A stretch of 64,000 nucleotides of DNA from CAVWZH01 sp963765285 (lineage in GTDB: Bacteria > Acidobacteriota > Terriglobia > Terriglobales > Acidobacteriaceae). Where the stretch lies: assembly GCA_963765285.1 (NCBI GenBank), contig CAVXVR010000003.1, positions 558,001 to 622,000 on the forward strand, given 5' to 3'. The translations under genes were made by a program, and so were the position numbers. The stretch's first letter is position 1. Each line of letters begins with the position of its first letter. Below, one piece after another: positions 1-7,696 of this stretch. A model generated the notes under the pieces. The model made no database searches, was not told where the DNA came from, and worked only from the letters and a program-made list of their open reading frames with translations.

Positions 1-939
1 GCCAGTGCCTCCGGCCAGCCCGTAGTTGCCGTCGAGAATCCAACCGTTGAATGTACCCTTGGAGATTCCCTGCCAGGCCGGGTTGTTCTGCCCGGTAGTG
101 GTCCACGTGTTTTGGGCCGCTCCGGAGGTCACACTGCTTTGGTCGGTGCCGTTGACCGTATCTAACCCCATATCCTTGCAGACAGGGGGTACGCGCGGTT
201 GCGGCGGGTCACATCCCTGAGAGGCGATCGGCAACATCACGCTTCCCAAGTGGGCCGTCGCAGCTGTGGTATTGCTGTTCGCCAGTTCCCAGCGGATGAC
301 GTTTCCCCAAACCGTGACCTTGTCATGGAAAGTGAGCACGCCTCCCGTGCCCTCAGCCACATACAAATCACCGTTCGTGTGGACGCGGCCATTGAAGTCA
401 AGATTGGGGCCGGCGAAGAAGCTCAGATCGCCGTCTGAGAAGATACCGAACTGAAACACCGGAATCAGGGCCACTTCCACCTGGCGGGTCATGCTGACCT
501 GGTCGCCCAAAGGGCGCTGCGCCGTGGCCGTTAAGTTCACTTTCAGCAACTGCGCGTAGAGTCCCTGGTTCTGACCACTTGAGATCTGCCCGAAGCTGCT
601 CCACAACGTGCCGTCAGGATTGGTGACCGGAGTGAAATTGTAATCGGTATAGGTGATCGTCGGATCGTTGGTCGGAGGGTTAAGGCTCAGCGCCGTAATC
701 TGGCCCACCGTGGGGGATTGGATGTTCTGGAACGTATTGGCCAGAGCCGAAGTCATGTTCTCGATGGCACCTTCGGCCGCATGATAGGAAACGTTGTGCT
801 CCAAGTCGTTCCCGCCAACGCGACCTTCGGTGTTCACGGTCATGAGCAGGCCGATCGCGAGCCCCGACATCAGCAGCAGCAGAAGAAGAGCTGCGATTAG
901 AGTGAATCCGCGTGAACGAGACTTAATGTTGCGCATCAT
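1..939 (-). CDS. PilX-like type IV pilus minor pilin, C-terminus beyond window
   Basis: The reading frame opens at ATG 939 (a second ATG follows at 936) and runs off the left edge, giving about 313 residues without a stop. Near the N-terminus a basic stretch ending in RG is followed by FTLIAALLLLLLMSGLAIG, a type III prepilin signal with a hydrophobic helix. Position +5 is Ala rather than Glu, which fits PilX/GspK-like minor components better than major pilins. The rest is Asn/Thr/Gly-rich and includes WELANSN and FNGRVHTNGDL, like the long PilX-type proteins common in Acidobacteriota and delta-proteobacteria. It would act at the inner membrane in pilus assembly. The assignment to pilus assembly is inferred from the N-terminus only; the rest of the pilus operon would lie left of the window. 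Confidence 0.82.
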   Translation of the reverse strand, partial: MMRNIKSRSRGFTLIAALLLLLLMSGLAIGLLMTVNTEGRVGGNDLEHNVSYHAAEGAIENMTSALANTFQNIQSPTVGQITALSLNPPTNDPTITYTDYNFTPVTNPDGTLWSSFGQISSGQNQGLYAQLLKVNLTATAQRPLGDQVSMTRQVEVALIPVFQFGIFSDGDLSFFAGPNLDFNGRVHTNGDLYVAEGTGGVLTFHDKVTVWGNVIRWELANSNTTAATAHLGSVMLPIASQGCDPPQPRVPPVCKDMGLDTVNGTDQSSVTSGAAQNTWTTTGQNNPAWQGISKGTFNGWILDGNYGLAGGTG

Positions 940-1294
940 GTGGCTCCTCAATTCCCCTCCCTACACAGGACCCGAAGGCCCGCAAAACCCTTTTGCTTCA
1001 ACCCAACCCGTGCTTGAAACCGACCTTCAGGGGGCGTCACGGAGACTGGCAGGGTCGAGCATATGTCGAGGTTTGGGGCGCGTCAAAACACCGAAGTCAC
1101 GCGAAGCGGTGACCGTTCTTCGGTAACGTTACTTGTGGGTGACGGATGGGTGACGGATGACGAGAACGCAAAGGCGACGTGATCGATGGTTCAAAGATGG
1201 AGTTCGTCGATTGCAGCAAGCGAAGGAGACGGGTAGCGGGTGAACCCCAGATGAGGCGAAGGACCGCGACCCTTGGGTTGAAGAAAGAACAGAA
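940..1294. other. Intergenic region with an 11-bp tandem duplication and a palindrome
   Basis: I see no gene in these 355 bases. Two features stand out. GTAACGTTAC at 1123-1132 is a perfect 10-bp palindrome. Immediately after it, GGGTGACGGAT occurs twice head to tail at 1137-1147 and 1148-1158, followed by a partial third start (GACG). Short GTGACGG-type tandem repeats are frequent in intergenic DNA of such genomes and need not be functional. Confidence 0.5.
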
Positions 1295-1369
1295 TGGTGG
1301 GCGCTATAGGATTCGAACCTATGACTTCCACCGTGTGAAGATGGCACTCTACCGCTGAGTTAAGCGCCC
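1295..1369 (-). tRNA. tRNA-Val (CAC anticodon)
   Basis: Read on the minus strand from 1369, the sequence folds as a complete tRNA. The acceptor stem is GGGCGCT paired with AGCGCCC, followed by discriminator A and an encoded CCA at 1297-1295. The D arm contains CTCAGCGGTAGAG. The anticodon stem CCATC/GGTGG encloses loop TTCACAC, which puts CAC at positions 34-36. The T arm is ATAGG-TTCGAAT-CCTAT. Anticodon CAC reads GUG (valine). The length of 75 nt has a short class I variable loop. It stands alone in the intergenic space before the sigma-factor gene, on the opposite strand. Confidence 0.95.
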
Positions 1370-1641
1370 CACTCGATGCCGCTATATTGTAGCAAACGAA
1401 ACAGTTTTCGGCGGACCGTGAGCGTGGTAGCCTGATCGTGCGCGACTCGGCCCATTTGTCCTTAATCAGGAGTTGCGCCGATGTCCGCCGGATGCCGAGC
1501 GAACCCAGACCCGCCAAAGTACCCGCAGCTCATAGTACCGAGGGCACTTCAAGCCCAAACGACGACTGTCGTGACCCGCAACTTTCAACTCCCGAAGGGG
1601 TTGAATTCGATGTGGGCAGCATAGCCGTAGATCGTCCATTC

Positions 1642-2286
1642 ATGCATCGCGGATCGTCTACCCCGATGAGCGCTACGCATAAGACGGAGGCGGCGGGATT
1701 TGGCCTCCCGGGCGAAGAACTGAGCGATGCGGAAGTGATGCTTAAGGTCAAGGCGGGCGATGATACCGCCTTCGAGTTCCTGGTGCAGAAGTACCGCCGG
1801 CCAATGGTGAGCTTCATGTACCGCATGGCGCATAATTCGGCGGTCGCCGAAGATCTGGCGCAGGAGGTATTTTTGCGGGTTTACCGGTCGCGGGCAAATT
1901 ATGAGGCGACCGCCAAGTTCACCACCTGGTTGTATCGCATCGCGACCAACCTGGGAATGAATCATGCGCGGGACACGCGACACGAGCGGCCGGAGAATAC
2001 GGTCAGCCTGGATGAGCCGGATGACGACACCGGCCGCACACCGGACGTCGCGGATGGAATGCCCACCGCGGAAGAAAAGATTTTGCGGCGGGAGCGGCTG
2101 GCCGCGATCCGCCAGCGGGTCGACGCCCTGCCCGAGCGGCAAAGGCTGGCCGTCCTGATGCACAAGTTTCAGCAGATGGATTACCGGCAAATCGCGGAGG
2201 TGTTGAAGCTCAGCGAGTCCGCCACTAAATCGCTGCTGTTTCGCGCTTACGAAACGCTGCGCGAACAGTTGAAAGAGTTTGTGTGA
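1642..2286 (+). CDS. RNA polymerase ECF-type sigma factor (RpoE-like)
   Basis: The ~214-residue protein has the sigma-70 region 2 signature (FLVQKYRRPMVSFMYRM, AEDLAQEVFLRVYR, FTTWLYRIATN). After an acidic linker comes region 4 (LPERQRLAVLMHKFQQMDYR, then IAEVLKLSESATKSLLFRA), the helix-turn-helix that reads the -35 element. Length and the lack of regions 1 and 3 match group 4 (ECF) factors. The frame extends further upstream (to 1438), but the extra residues look unlike the family. ATG 1642 or ATG 1666 are the sensible starts; neither has a strong Shine-Dalgarno, so the start is uncertain. It is followed after 13 bases by a zinc-finger anti-sigma gene, so its activity is probably held in check by that membrane partner. 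Confidence 0.9.
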   Translation: MHRGSSTPMSATHKTEAAGFGLPGEELSDAEVMLKVKAGDDTAFEFLVQKYRRPMVSFMYRMAHNSAVAEDLAQEVFLRVYRSRANYEATAKFTTWLYRIATNLGMNHARDTRHERPENTVSLDEPDDDTGRTPDVADGMPTAEEKILRRERLAAIRQRVDALPERQRLAVLMHKFQQMDYRQIAEVLKLSESATKSLLFRAYETLREQLKEFV

Positions 2287-2299
2287 AAGGGAAGCTGTC

Positions 2300-2782
2300 A
2301 TGAAGTGCAATGAAATTCACGAACTGATGCCGGACCTGGCCGCCGGATTGAGCATGGCCACGCCCGAATTAAAAGCACATCTCGATTCCTGCCCCGAGTG
2401 CGCGGGCAGGCTTGAGGAGTTGCGTCAAACCATGGCCCTGCTCGATGAATGGCGGGCGCCGGAACCCTCGCCCTATTTTGATACGCGCCTGCAAGCGCGG
2501 CTGCGCGAAGAAGCCGCCCGGCAGCCCGCCGGTTGGCTTCACTGGTTGCGCCGGCCTGGACTGGCGGTTGCGCTGGCGCTGTTCCTGGTGGTGGGCGGTA
2601 CGCTGATTCAGAAGGGCGGACATTTCAACTGGCCCTCGACCGATCCTGTAGCTCAAACGCCGGCAGACCCGGGGACGGCGGTGGGTGATCTGCAGGCGCT
2701 CGAGAAGAATCATGATCTCTATGCCGACTTCGATGTGCTTGACGATCTGGAAGTGCAGTCGGACGTGACCGCGAATCCGTAA
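2300..2782 (+). CDS. Membrane-anchored zinc-finger anti-sigma factor
   Basis: This protein of about 160 residues starts at ATG 2300 behind AAAGGGA. The N-terminal part carries Cys3 and then an H-x3-C-x2-C motif (HLDSCPEC), the zinc-binding anti-sigma (ZAS) pattern that grips ECF sigma factors. A single hydrophobic segment follows at roughly residues 90-106 (LAVALALFLVVGGTLI), so the N-terminus would face the cytoplasm and the C-terminus the periplasm. The C-terminal tail is acidic (HDLYADFDVLDDLEVQ). It lies 13 bases after the sigma gene and before a DUF3106 gene, forming a three-gene operon. The inferred role is sequestering the upstream sigma factor at the membrane until an envelope signal releases it. 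Confidence 0.88.
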   Translation: MKCNEIHELMPDLAAGLSMATPELKAHLDSCPECAGRLEELRQTMALLDEWRAPEPSPYFDTRLQARLREEAARQPAGWLHWLRRPGLAVALALFLVVGGTLIQKGGHFNWPSTDPVAQTPADPGTAVGDLQALEKNHDLYADFDVLDDLEVQSDVTANP

Positions 2783-2812
2783 GACGCAGTCCGGGGAGAA
2801 AAGGGAGATACG

Positions 2813-3406
2813 GTGTCTGGCCTGAAAGCGACGCGTGCCGGAATGGCTGCCATCAGCCTGGGGCTGGTGCTGCTTGTGCCCTGTTTCGCGCAGGGATTTC
2901 GGGCGCAGCAGGCACAACGACGCCAGGTGGGGCAATCCACCAAACCCCGCGCGCCACAATCCGGGCACCACGCGGGCCAGTGGCTACGGCAGTACAAAGA
3001 GCTGCCGCCCGATCAGCGGGAAAAGGCACTGGAAAACGATCCCCAGTTCCGCAATCTTCCGCCTCCGAGGCAGCAGGTACTCCGGCAGCGGCTGCAGCAT
3101 TTCAACAGCCTGCCGCCGCAACAGCAGGAACGCATCATCAATCGCATGGAAGTCTGGGAGCACCTGACTCCCGAACAGAAACAAAATGCCCGCCAACTAT
3201 TCGGCCAGCTCCGGCAACTTCCACCCGATCGCCGCCGCATGGTGGCCAGCGCCATTCGCGATCTGCGGGCTATGCCTCCGCAACAGCGCCAGCAGATGAT
3301 CGACTCTCCGCGGTTCAAGAGCACGTTCTCGCCGCAAGAGCGCGAGCTGCTCGATGGAGCCACCAAGTTACCCCTCGCGCCCACGGAAGGTGGGCCGGAG
3401 CAGTAA
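2813..3406 (+). CDS. DUF3106-type secreted protein
   Basis: Translation probably begins at GTG 2813, preceded by AAAGGGAGATACG. The first ~27 residues form a signal peptide (LGLVLLVPCFAQG). The mature part is Gln/Pro/Arg-rich with recurring LPP and MPPQQR turns between short helices (ELPPDQREKAL, NLPPPRQQVL, SLPPQQQERI, QLPPDRRRMV, AMPPQQRQQMI), the pattern of the DUF3106 family. The family's function is unknown. It is co-transcribed with an ECF sigma factor and anti-sigma factor. By analogy with CpxP/RseB-like partners it could act in periplasmic sensing, but that is inference from position only. Confidence 0.82.
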   Translation: MSGLKATRAGMAAISLGLVLLVPCFAQGFRAQQAQRRQVGQSTKPRAPQSGHHAGQWLRQYKELPPDQREKALENDPQFRNLPPPRQQVLRQRLQHFNSLPPQQQERIINRMEVWEHLTPEQKQNARQLFGQLRQLPPDRRRMVASAIRDLRAMPPQQRQQMIDSPRFKSTFSPQERELLDGATKLPLAPTEGGPEQ

Positions 3407-3411
3407 ACTCT

Positions 3412-3471
3412 CTGTCATCCTCAGCGAAGTGGCTGCTGCGCGAAGCGCAGCAGCCACACAGTCGAAGGACC
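3412..3471 (+). repeat. REP-like element, left copy of an inverted pair
   Basis: The element starts CTGTCATCCT and ends GTCGAAGGACC. Inside, GTGGCTGCTGCGC at 3429-3441 pairs perfectly with GCGCAGCAGCCAC at 3445-3457 around a GAA loop, a 13-bp hairpin. It sits between the 3' ends of convergent genes, where it could also act as a terminator. A second copy in the opposite orientation lies about 100 bases downstream. Confidence 0.75.
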
Positions 3472-3575
3472 TATTAACTCCCTGGGGTGAGATGAACGTC
3501 GCTGGATTTCTCACGATGCTTCGGAGTGACTTAGCGAACTCCTTGCCGTGCCGGTGCCCCTGCCTACAAACATGG

Positions 3576-3636
3576 GGTCCTTCGACTCCGCAACCTCTCC
3601 GCTTCGCGGAGCGGTTGCTGCGCTCAGGATGACAGG
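3576..3636 (-). repeat. REP-like element, right copy of an inverted pair
   Basis: Read on the minus strand this copy begins CCTGTCATCCTGAGCG and ends GTCGAAGGACC, the same ends as the left copy. The inside differs: its core (CTCCGCTTCGCGGAG, 3597-3611) is a different, compensated hairpin. Conserved ends with a divergent but self-complementary core are typical of REP/BIME-type mobile palindromes. The ~100 bases between the copies (3472-3575) contain nothing I recognise. Confidence 0.72.
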
Positions 3637-3644
3637 GTAAGGAG

Positions 3645-4571
3645 CTACTTCCGCAGCATGTGCCGGGCGATGAAGAGCACATTCGCTGGCCGCTCGGCCA
3701 GACGGCGCATGAAGTAGGGGTACCATTCGGTCCCAAACGGGATGTAGACCCGCATGCGCCAGCCGTCCCGCACCAGACGCTGCTGCAGATCGCGGCGGAT
3801 GCCGTAGAGCATCTGGAATTCAAAAGCATCGCGGGGAATGGTTTCGCGCGTGGCGAATGCCCTAGCCTGATTAATGATGTTCTCGTCGTGCGTGGCGAGC
3901 CCGTGATAGATGCCGCTTTTCATCAGGATCTTCATCAGCTTCACGTAGTTCGCGTCCACTTCTGATTTTTCCTGGAATGCGATTTCCGGAGGTTCTTTGT
4001 AGGCCCCTTTGCACAAGCGAATGCGAATGCCTTCAGCCAGTAACTTTTCGATATCGTTTTCCGCCCGGTGCATATAGGACTGAATCACTGCGCCTACACA
4101 ACCCTGATTTCCCGGCACGCGGTGCAGTTCATGCACGAAGTCGAGCGTCCGCTGCGTGTAGGGCGAACCTTCCATATCCACGCGGACAAAGTTATGAGGA
4201 GTCATGCTGGCGGCCTTGGCCACCAGCCCGCTGACCTGCTCACGGGCTAGTGTTTCATCAACATCGAGTCCCATGTGAGTCAGCTTGAGGCTGATGTTGG
4301 CGTTGAGTTTCCGCGCCCCGATTTCATCGAGCAACTCGTGATAGAGCTGGCCGCTGGCGCAGGCCTCTTCTGCATTGGTCACGTTTTCGCCCAGGTTATC
4401 GATGGAAACACCGAGGCCCATCTGGTTGACGGTGTACGCGGCGCGGAGCGCATCAGCCACCTGCGTACCTGCGACAAATCTGCCAGAGATGCGCCGCCCC
4501 AACGAGGAACGTTCCGCCGCAGCACGCAGAGAACGGCTCTCCGAAAGCGAGATGAAGAGCGCCCTCAGCAC
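3645..4571 (-). CDS. Proline dehydrogenase (monofunctional, FAD-dependent)
   Basis: This 308-residue protein would oxidise L-proline to pyrroline-5-carboxylate using FAD and pass electrons to the quinone pool. It has the PutA-type beta/alpha barrel motifs: MGLGVSIDNLGENV near the start, NISLKLTHMGLD, FVRVDMEGSPYTQ, IRLCKGAYKEPPEIAF, LATHDENII, EFQMLYGIR and, near the end, RVYIPFGTEWYPYFMRRLAERP. Length matches the short single-domain enzymes of Thermus/Bacillus type rather than bifunctional PutA. GTG 4571 is chosen as the start: GAGGG lies upstream and MLRALFISLS aligns with family N-termini. No pyrroline-5-carboxylate dehydrogenase gene is visible nearby. Confidence 0.93.
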   Translation of the reverse strand: MLRALFISLSESRSLRAAAERSSLGRRISGRFVAGTQVADALRAAYTVNQMGLGVSIDNLGENVTNAEEACASGQLYHELLDEIGARKLNANISLKLTHMGLDVDETLAREQVSGLVAKAASMTPHNFVRVDMEGSPYTQRTLDFVHELHRVPGNQGCVGAVIQSYMHRAENDIEKLLAEGIRIRLCKGAYKEPPEIAFQEKSEVDANYVKLMKILMKSGIYHGLATHDENIINQARAFATRETIPRDAFEFQMLYGIRRDLQQRLVRDGWRMRVYIPFGTEWYPYFMRRLAERPANVLFIARHMLRK

Positions 4572-4716
4572 CGCAAACCCTCAGAATCGCAAGGGATCAA
4601 GGGAAGAATGTTTCGCAAACTCATGAGGAGCACAGAGAGTTTTATCACAAAGCTTCAGAGATGGAAGGGCCAGCAGAGCAACAACCGGGAATTATTGGGG
4701 TCGACAGAGAAAACCG

Positions 4717-5058
4717 CTACTTGGGGTCGAACTTGAACTCTACGGGCTCGCGGGTCTCACGCGCGGCCGGTTCCCACCTCCAGCGGCGAACCGCGTCCTG
4801 AGCCGCTTCCACCAGCACAGGATGTCCGCCCTTTACCTGGATCGACTTCACCGTGCCATTCGGCTCGACCAGGGCCTCGACTTTCACGTTGCCCCGCAGA
4901 TTCAGATTGCGCGCCATTTGCGGATAGGCCGGCACGATCCGGCTTACTATTTTGCGGTTGCTCTCAGGCTCGTCATGTTGCTGAGCAGAGGCCACTCCCC
5001 GGGCTGAGGTCACTGCACAAAACAGCAGAAGGATGAACACTGCGGAGCGGTGTCTCAT
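4717..5058 (-). CDS. Secreted TonB C-terminal domain protein
   Basis: The 113-residue protein begins at ATG 5058 with a signal peptide (FILLLFCAVTSARGVASA). It then consists essentially of one TonB C-terminal domain: RIVPAYPQMARNLNLRGNV, VEALVEPNGTVKSIQV, HPVLVEAAQDAVRRWRWEP, and EFKFDP at the end. True TonB proteins keep an uncleaved N-terminal anchor and a Pro-rich spacer. Here the signal looks cleavable (ASA-QQ) and there is no spacer, so this may be a free periplasmic TonB-like domain, a form common in Acidobacteriota. Which receptor it serves, if any, cannot be told. Confidence 0.82.
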   Translation of the reverse strand: MRHRSAVFILLLFCAVTSARGVASAQQHDEPESNRKIVSRIVPAYPQMARNLNLRGNVKVEALVEPNGTVKSIQVKGGHPVLVEAAQDAVRRWRWEPAARETREPVEFKFDPK

Positions 5059-5214
5059 GGCGTCTTGGGTGACTCGTCCGCAGCTTATTGCCTGTATGCC
5101 GGATGGAAAAGATGACGAGGGTAACCAGGCCTGGTTTCGTTTGGGGAAGCCGGCAGGCTGGTGAGGCTTGGAGGGAAATCCCTCCTGGCTGGTTCCAGAA
5201 AGCGGCAAGCAGGC

Positions 5215-5481
5215 CTAGACCTCGATCTCGTCCACGTAGCACCAGCGCCAGCTTTCACCCGGCTCAATCGAACGCATGATGGGATGCTTCAGCTGGTGAA
5301 AATGTTTGGTGGCATGTTTGTTCTTGGAAGAGTCGCAACAGCCGACGTGCCCGCAGATAAGACACTCCCGCAGGTGCACCCAGGTATCGCCCATTTCGAG
5401 ACACTCTTTGCAGCCGGTGCCGCTCGGGGTCACATCGCGAATCTCTTTAACGTGAGGGCAAGCTGGTTGATCGTGCCGCAT
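5215..5481 (-). CDS. UBP-type zinc-finger protein
   Basis: This 88-residue protein starts at ATG 5481 with a strong GGAGGTG upstream. It is a single ZnF-UBP domain: CPHVKEI, a C-x2-C pair (GCKEC), C-x2-C (CLICG) followed by HVGCCD, then the histidines HATKHFHQLKHPI and a terminal WRWCYVDE. In eukaryotes this fold binds the ubiquitin C-terminus. Free-standing bacterial versions are widespread but of unknown role. It lies just downstream (minus strand) of thioredoxin reductase, with a 47-base gap, so co-expression with a redox function is possible. Confidence 0.88.
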   Translation of the reverse strand: MRHDQPACPHVKEIRDVTPSGTGCKECLEMGDTWVHLRECLICGHVGCCDSSKNKHATKHFHQLKHPIMRSIEPGESWRWCYVDEIEV

Positions 5482-5528
5482 GAGTTCACCTCCGGTTTGG
5501 TAGCGAACGAATGACTAAACGCCATCTC

Positions 5529-6461
5529 TTACTGCTCGCTTGCTTCCAGAAATCTCTCCGCTTCCAGCGCGGCCATGCAACCTGTGCCGGCGGCGGTAAT
5601 CGCCTGGCGAAAGCGGCGGTCCTGCACGTCGCCGCAGGCGTACACGCCGGGAACGCGGGTGTGGACGTAATTAGTGGTCACCAGATATCCGTCCTGATCG
5701 GTGTCCAGCTGGCCTTCGAACATCTTGGCGTTGGGATTGTGGCCAATGCCCAGGAACATGGCGCTGGTGGGGAAGTCCCAGACTTTGTTGGTTTTCAGGT
5801 CGCGCAGCTTGAGCGCCGTGACCTCTTGCTTCGAGGCATCGTGGACATCTTCGACGACGGTATTGGTCAGGAAGTGGATTTTGTCGTTGCGCCGGGCGCG
5901 GTCGAGCATGATCTTCGACGCACGGAATTCATCGCGGCGGTGAATCAGCGTGACTTTGGTCGCGAAGCGGGTGAGGAAGTTGGCTTCTTCCATGGCGGAG
6001 TCGCCGCCGCCAATCACCGCGATTTCTTTGCCGGAAAAAAAGAAGCCGTCGCAGGTGGCGCAGGAGGAAACCCCGTGGCCGATGAGCGCCTGCTCGCCGG
6101 GCAGGCCGAGCCAGCGTGCTGAGGCGCCGCTGGCGATGATGAGCGTTTGCGTCTGGATGGTTTCCCGGCCGAGAGTCAGAGTAAAGGGCCGCTTTCCCAG
6201 TTCGACGCTATCCACGTGCCCGAGCTGATATTGGGCGCCAAACCGTCCGGCTTGTTTGCGCATGTTTTCGATCAGTTCCGGGCCTTGAATGCCGTCGGGA
6301 AAGCCGGGAAAATTCTCTACCAGCGTGGTCAGCGAAAGCTGGCCACCGGGTTCGTGGCCTTCCAACACCAGGGGCTTGAGATTGGCGCGCGCGGTGTAGA
6401 GCGCCGCGGTGTGGCCTGCGCAGCCAGATCCGATGATTACGACGTTGCGAACATTTTCCAT
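5529..6461 (-). CDS. trxB: Thioredoxin-disulfide reductase
   Basis: This 310-residue flavoenzyme reduces thioredoxin with NADPH. In order: the FAD-binding motif IGSGCAGHTAALYTARA at the N-terminus, the redox-active CATC (in SSCATCDGFF), the NADPH-binding VIGGGDSAMEEA, and the C-terminal FAD motif YACGDVQDRRFRQ. Length and motif order are those of the low-molecular-weight bacterial enzyme. The start at ATG 6461 is supported by the N-terminal alignment, not by a clear Shine-Dalgarno. The UBP zinc-finger gene follows in the same direction. Confidence 0.95.
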   Translation of the reverse strand: MENVRNVVIIGSGCAGHTAALYTARANLKPLVLEGHEPGGQLSLTTLVENFPGFPDGIQGPELIENMRKQAGRFGAQYQLGHVDSVELGKRPFTLTLGRETIQTQTLIIASGASARWLGLPGEQALIGHGVSSCATCDGFFFSGKEIAVIGGGDSAMEEANFLTRFATKVTLIHRRDEFRASKIMLDRARRNDKIHFLTNTVVEDVHDASKQEVTALKLRDLKTNKVWDFPTSAMFLGIGHNPNAKMFEGQLDTDQDGYLVTTNYVHTRVPGVYACGDVQDRRFRQAITAAGTGCMAALEAERFLEASEQ

Positions 6462-6575
6462 AGGATTCAGGTGTTAGATGGCAAATTCGGAATTTCGCTT
6501 CATCCTTGAGAAAGCGGGGTCAAATCCGGGAACGCGTAATTTAACCACAGAGGCCGCTAAGGGCGCAGCAGGATG

Positions 6576-7313
6576 TCATTTATCGCCTGCCGGCGGCTTT
6601 TTGGCTGAGGGCTTGGACGCCGGCTTCGACGACGTCTTGGGTTTTATGATTCCTGCATTTTCGATCCGCGCCAGCTCGTCGGGCACGGTCTGCTTTGCAC
6701 CCAACAAAGTCCGGTAGTTCGAAACAATCGAAGAGGCGCTCTGAAACAGCGGCTCATAGGCGCTTTGGTCCGGAGCCGGGCCGGCTTCTGTCGCGGAACA
6801 ACGGGCCAGCACCACCGATGACTTGCCAAATCGCTCCAGCTTGACCCGAGAGGCGGGGGTGCTTGTCGTCAGCATGGCTGCCGGCGACGTCACCGCGGAG
6901 GCGCTGTCCTCGATCGTCAATTCCATCAAGTCTTTGGGATCTCGCACATGGAATACGAGCGTCTCGACCATGGTCTTAGGGTCGACGCTGAAAGAATATT
7001 GCACCGTCGAGAAGAGGGCCTGGACGGAAAATTCCTTGCGGATGCGAACCCAGACCGCGGAGCCGGAATCCTCGGACACTTGCGCACCCTGCGCCGGCTG
7101 AAGGAAATTCGGGCTCTCTTCAAGACTCGAGCGGCCGCGGTCGACTTCGAAGTCCTGGGCAAAAAGGGGCTGTTTGGGAACCCGGGCCAGGGCGGAAGCG
7201 ATTTCTTTTTGTTCGTCGGCTGAGGGCGCACATACGTTGAGCATGTGAACCTTAACCTGCGGCTGGGGCGCCTCTTGTGCGACGGCCAGCGGCACCAGGC
7301 TGAGGATCAGCAA
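6576..7313 (-). CDS. Hypothetical secreted protein
   Basis: About 245 residues, not recognised. A hydrophobic N-terminus (LILSLVPLAVA) ends in a plausible cleavage site before QEAPQPQ. The C-terminus is Lys/Pro/Ser-rich (SSKPASKPSAKKPP). The only start in this frame is TTG 7313 with no convincing Shine-Dalgarno. A neighbouring frame upstream begins VSLKILSTSLA and would make a more complete signal peptide if one 4-base unit of the CGAG x3 repeat at 7334-7345 were removed. The true N-terminus may therefore have been lost by slippage, or reading differs from the sequence here. Role unknown. Confidence 0.7.
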   Translation of the reverse strand: MLILSLVPLAVAQEAPQPQVKVHMLNVCAPSADEQKEIASALARVPKQPLFAQDFEVDRGRSSLEESPNFLQPAQGAQVSEDSGSAVWVRIRKEFSVQALFSTVQYSFSVDPKTMVETLVFHVRDPKDLMELTIEDSASAVTSPAAMLTTSTPASRVKLERFGKSSVVLARCSATEAGPAPDQSAYEPLFQSASSIVSNYRTLLGAKQTVPDELARIENAGIIKPKTSSKPASKPSAKKPPAGDK

Positions 7314-7426
7314 AACGCTGACCAGCAGATTGGCGAGCGAGCGAGGTGGACAGGATCTTTAGCGACACGGAGGAATTCTAGCATCAGCTCTCTCGGAGAT
7401 CAGTTGACTGGATTTAGAATCGTTGC

Positions 7427-7627
7427 ATGGCAAATCTGACGTTAGTTTATGGCATGCGCCTGCTGCCGGCCGACGAGGTAGCTGAGGTGGAGGACGCGAC
7501 TCTGAAGTTGAAGAACGGCCGCGAGGCCCACGTGACCATGCACATCCTCGAAGGCAGCAAGGAAGAAATCGAAAAGCAATTGAAGGGCAGCCTGGAGGCT
7601 TTTTTCGATTTCTATCCTGAGATCTGA
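7427..7627 (+). CDS. Small conserved-looking hypothetical protein
   Basis: This 66-residue protein starts at ATG 7427. It is mixed charged without membrane segment or cysteine, and reads as a small alpha/beta domain (LKLKNGREAHVTMHILEG, then the helix SKEEIEKQLKGSLEAFFDF). Balanced codon use and amphipathic periodicity suggest it is real. I recognise no family. It sits 69 bases before the RsbU-like phosphatase gene on the same strand, so the two may share a transcript. Confidence 0.65.
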   Translation: MANLTLVYGMRLLPADEVAEVEDATLKLKNGREAHVTMHILEGSKEEIEKQLKGSLEAFFDFYPEI

Positions 7628-7696
7628 GTGGACCGCCGGTCTTATGGCTGAAGAAGACTGAGCCCCCTGCCGCGCGTCTATAATCGGTTTGAAGTC

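Noticed and set aside
1438..1641. N-terminal extension of the sigma factor (about 68 extra residues)
   Set aside because: The extra sequence is unlike ECF sigma N-termini, and the family length fits starts at 1642 or 1666.
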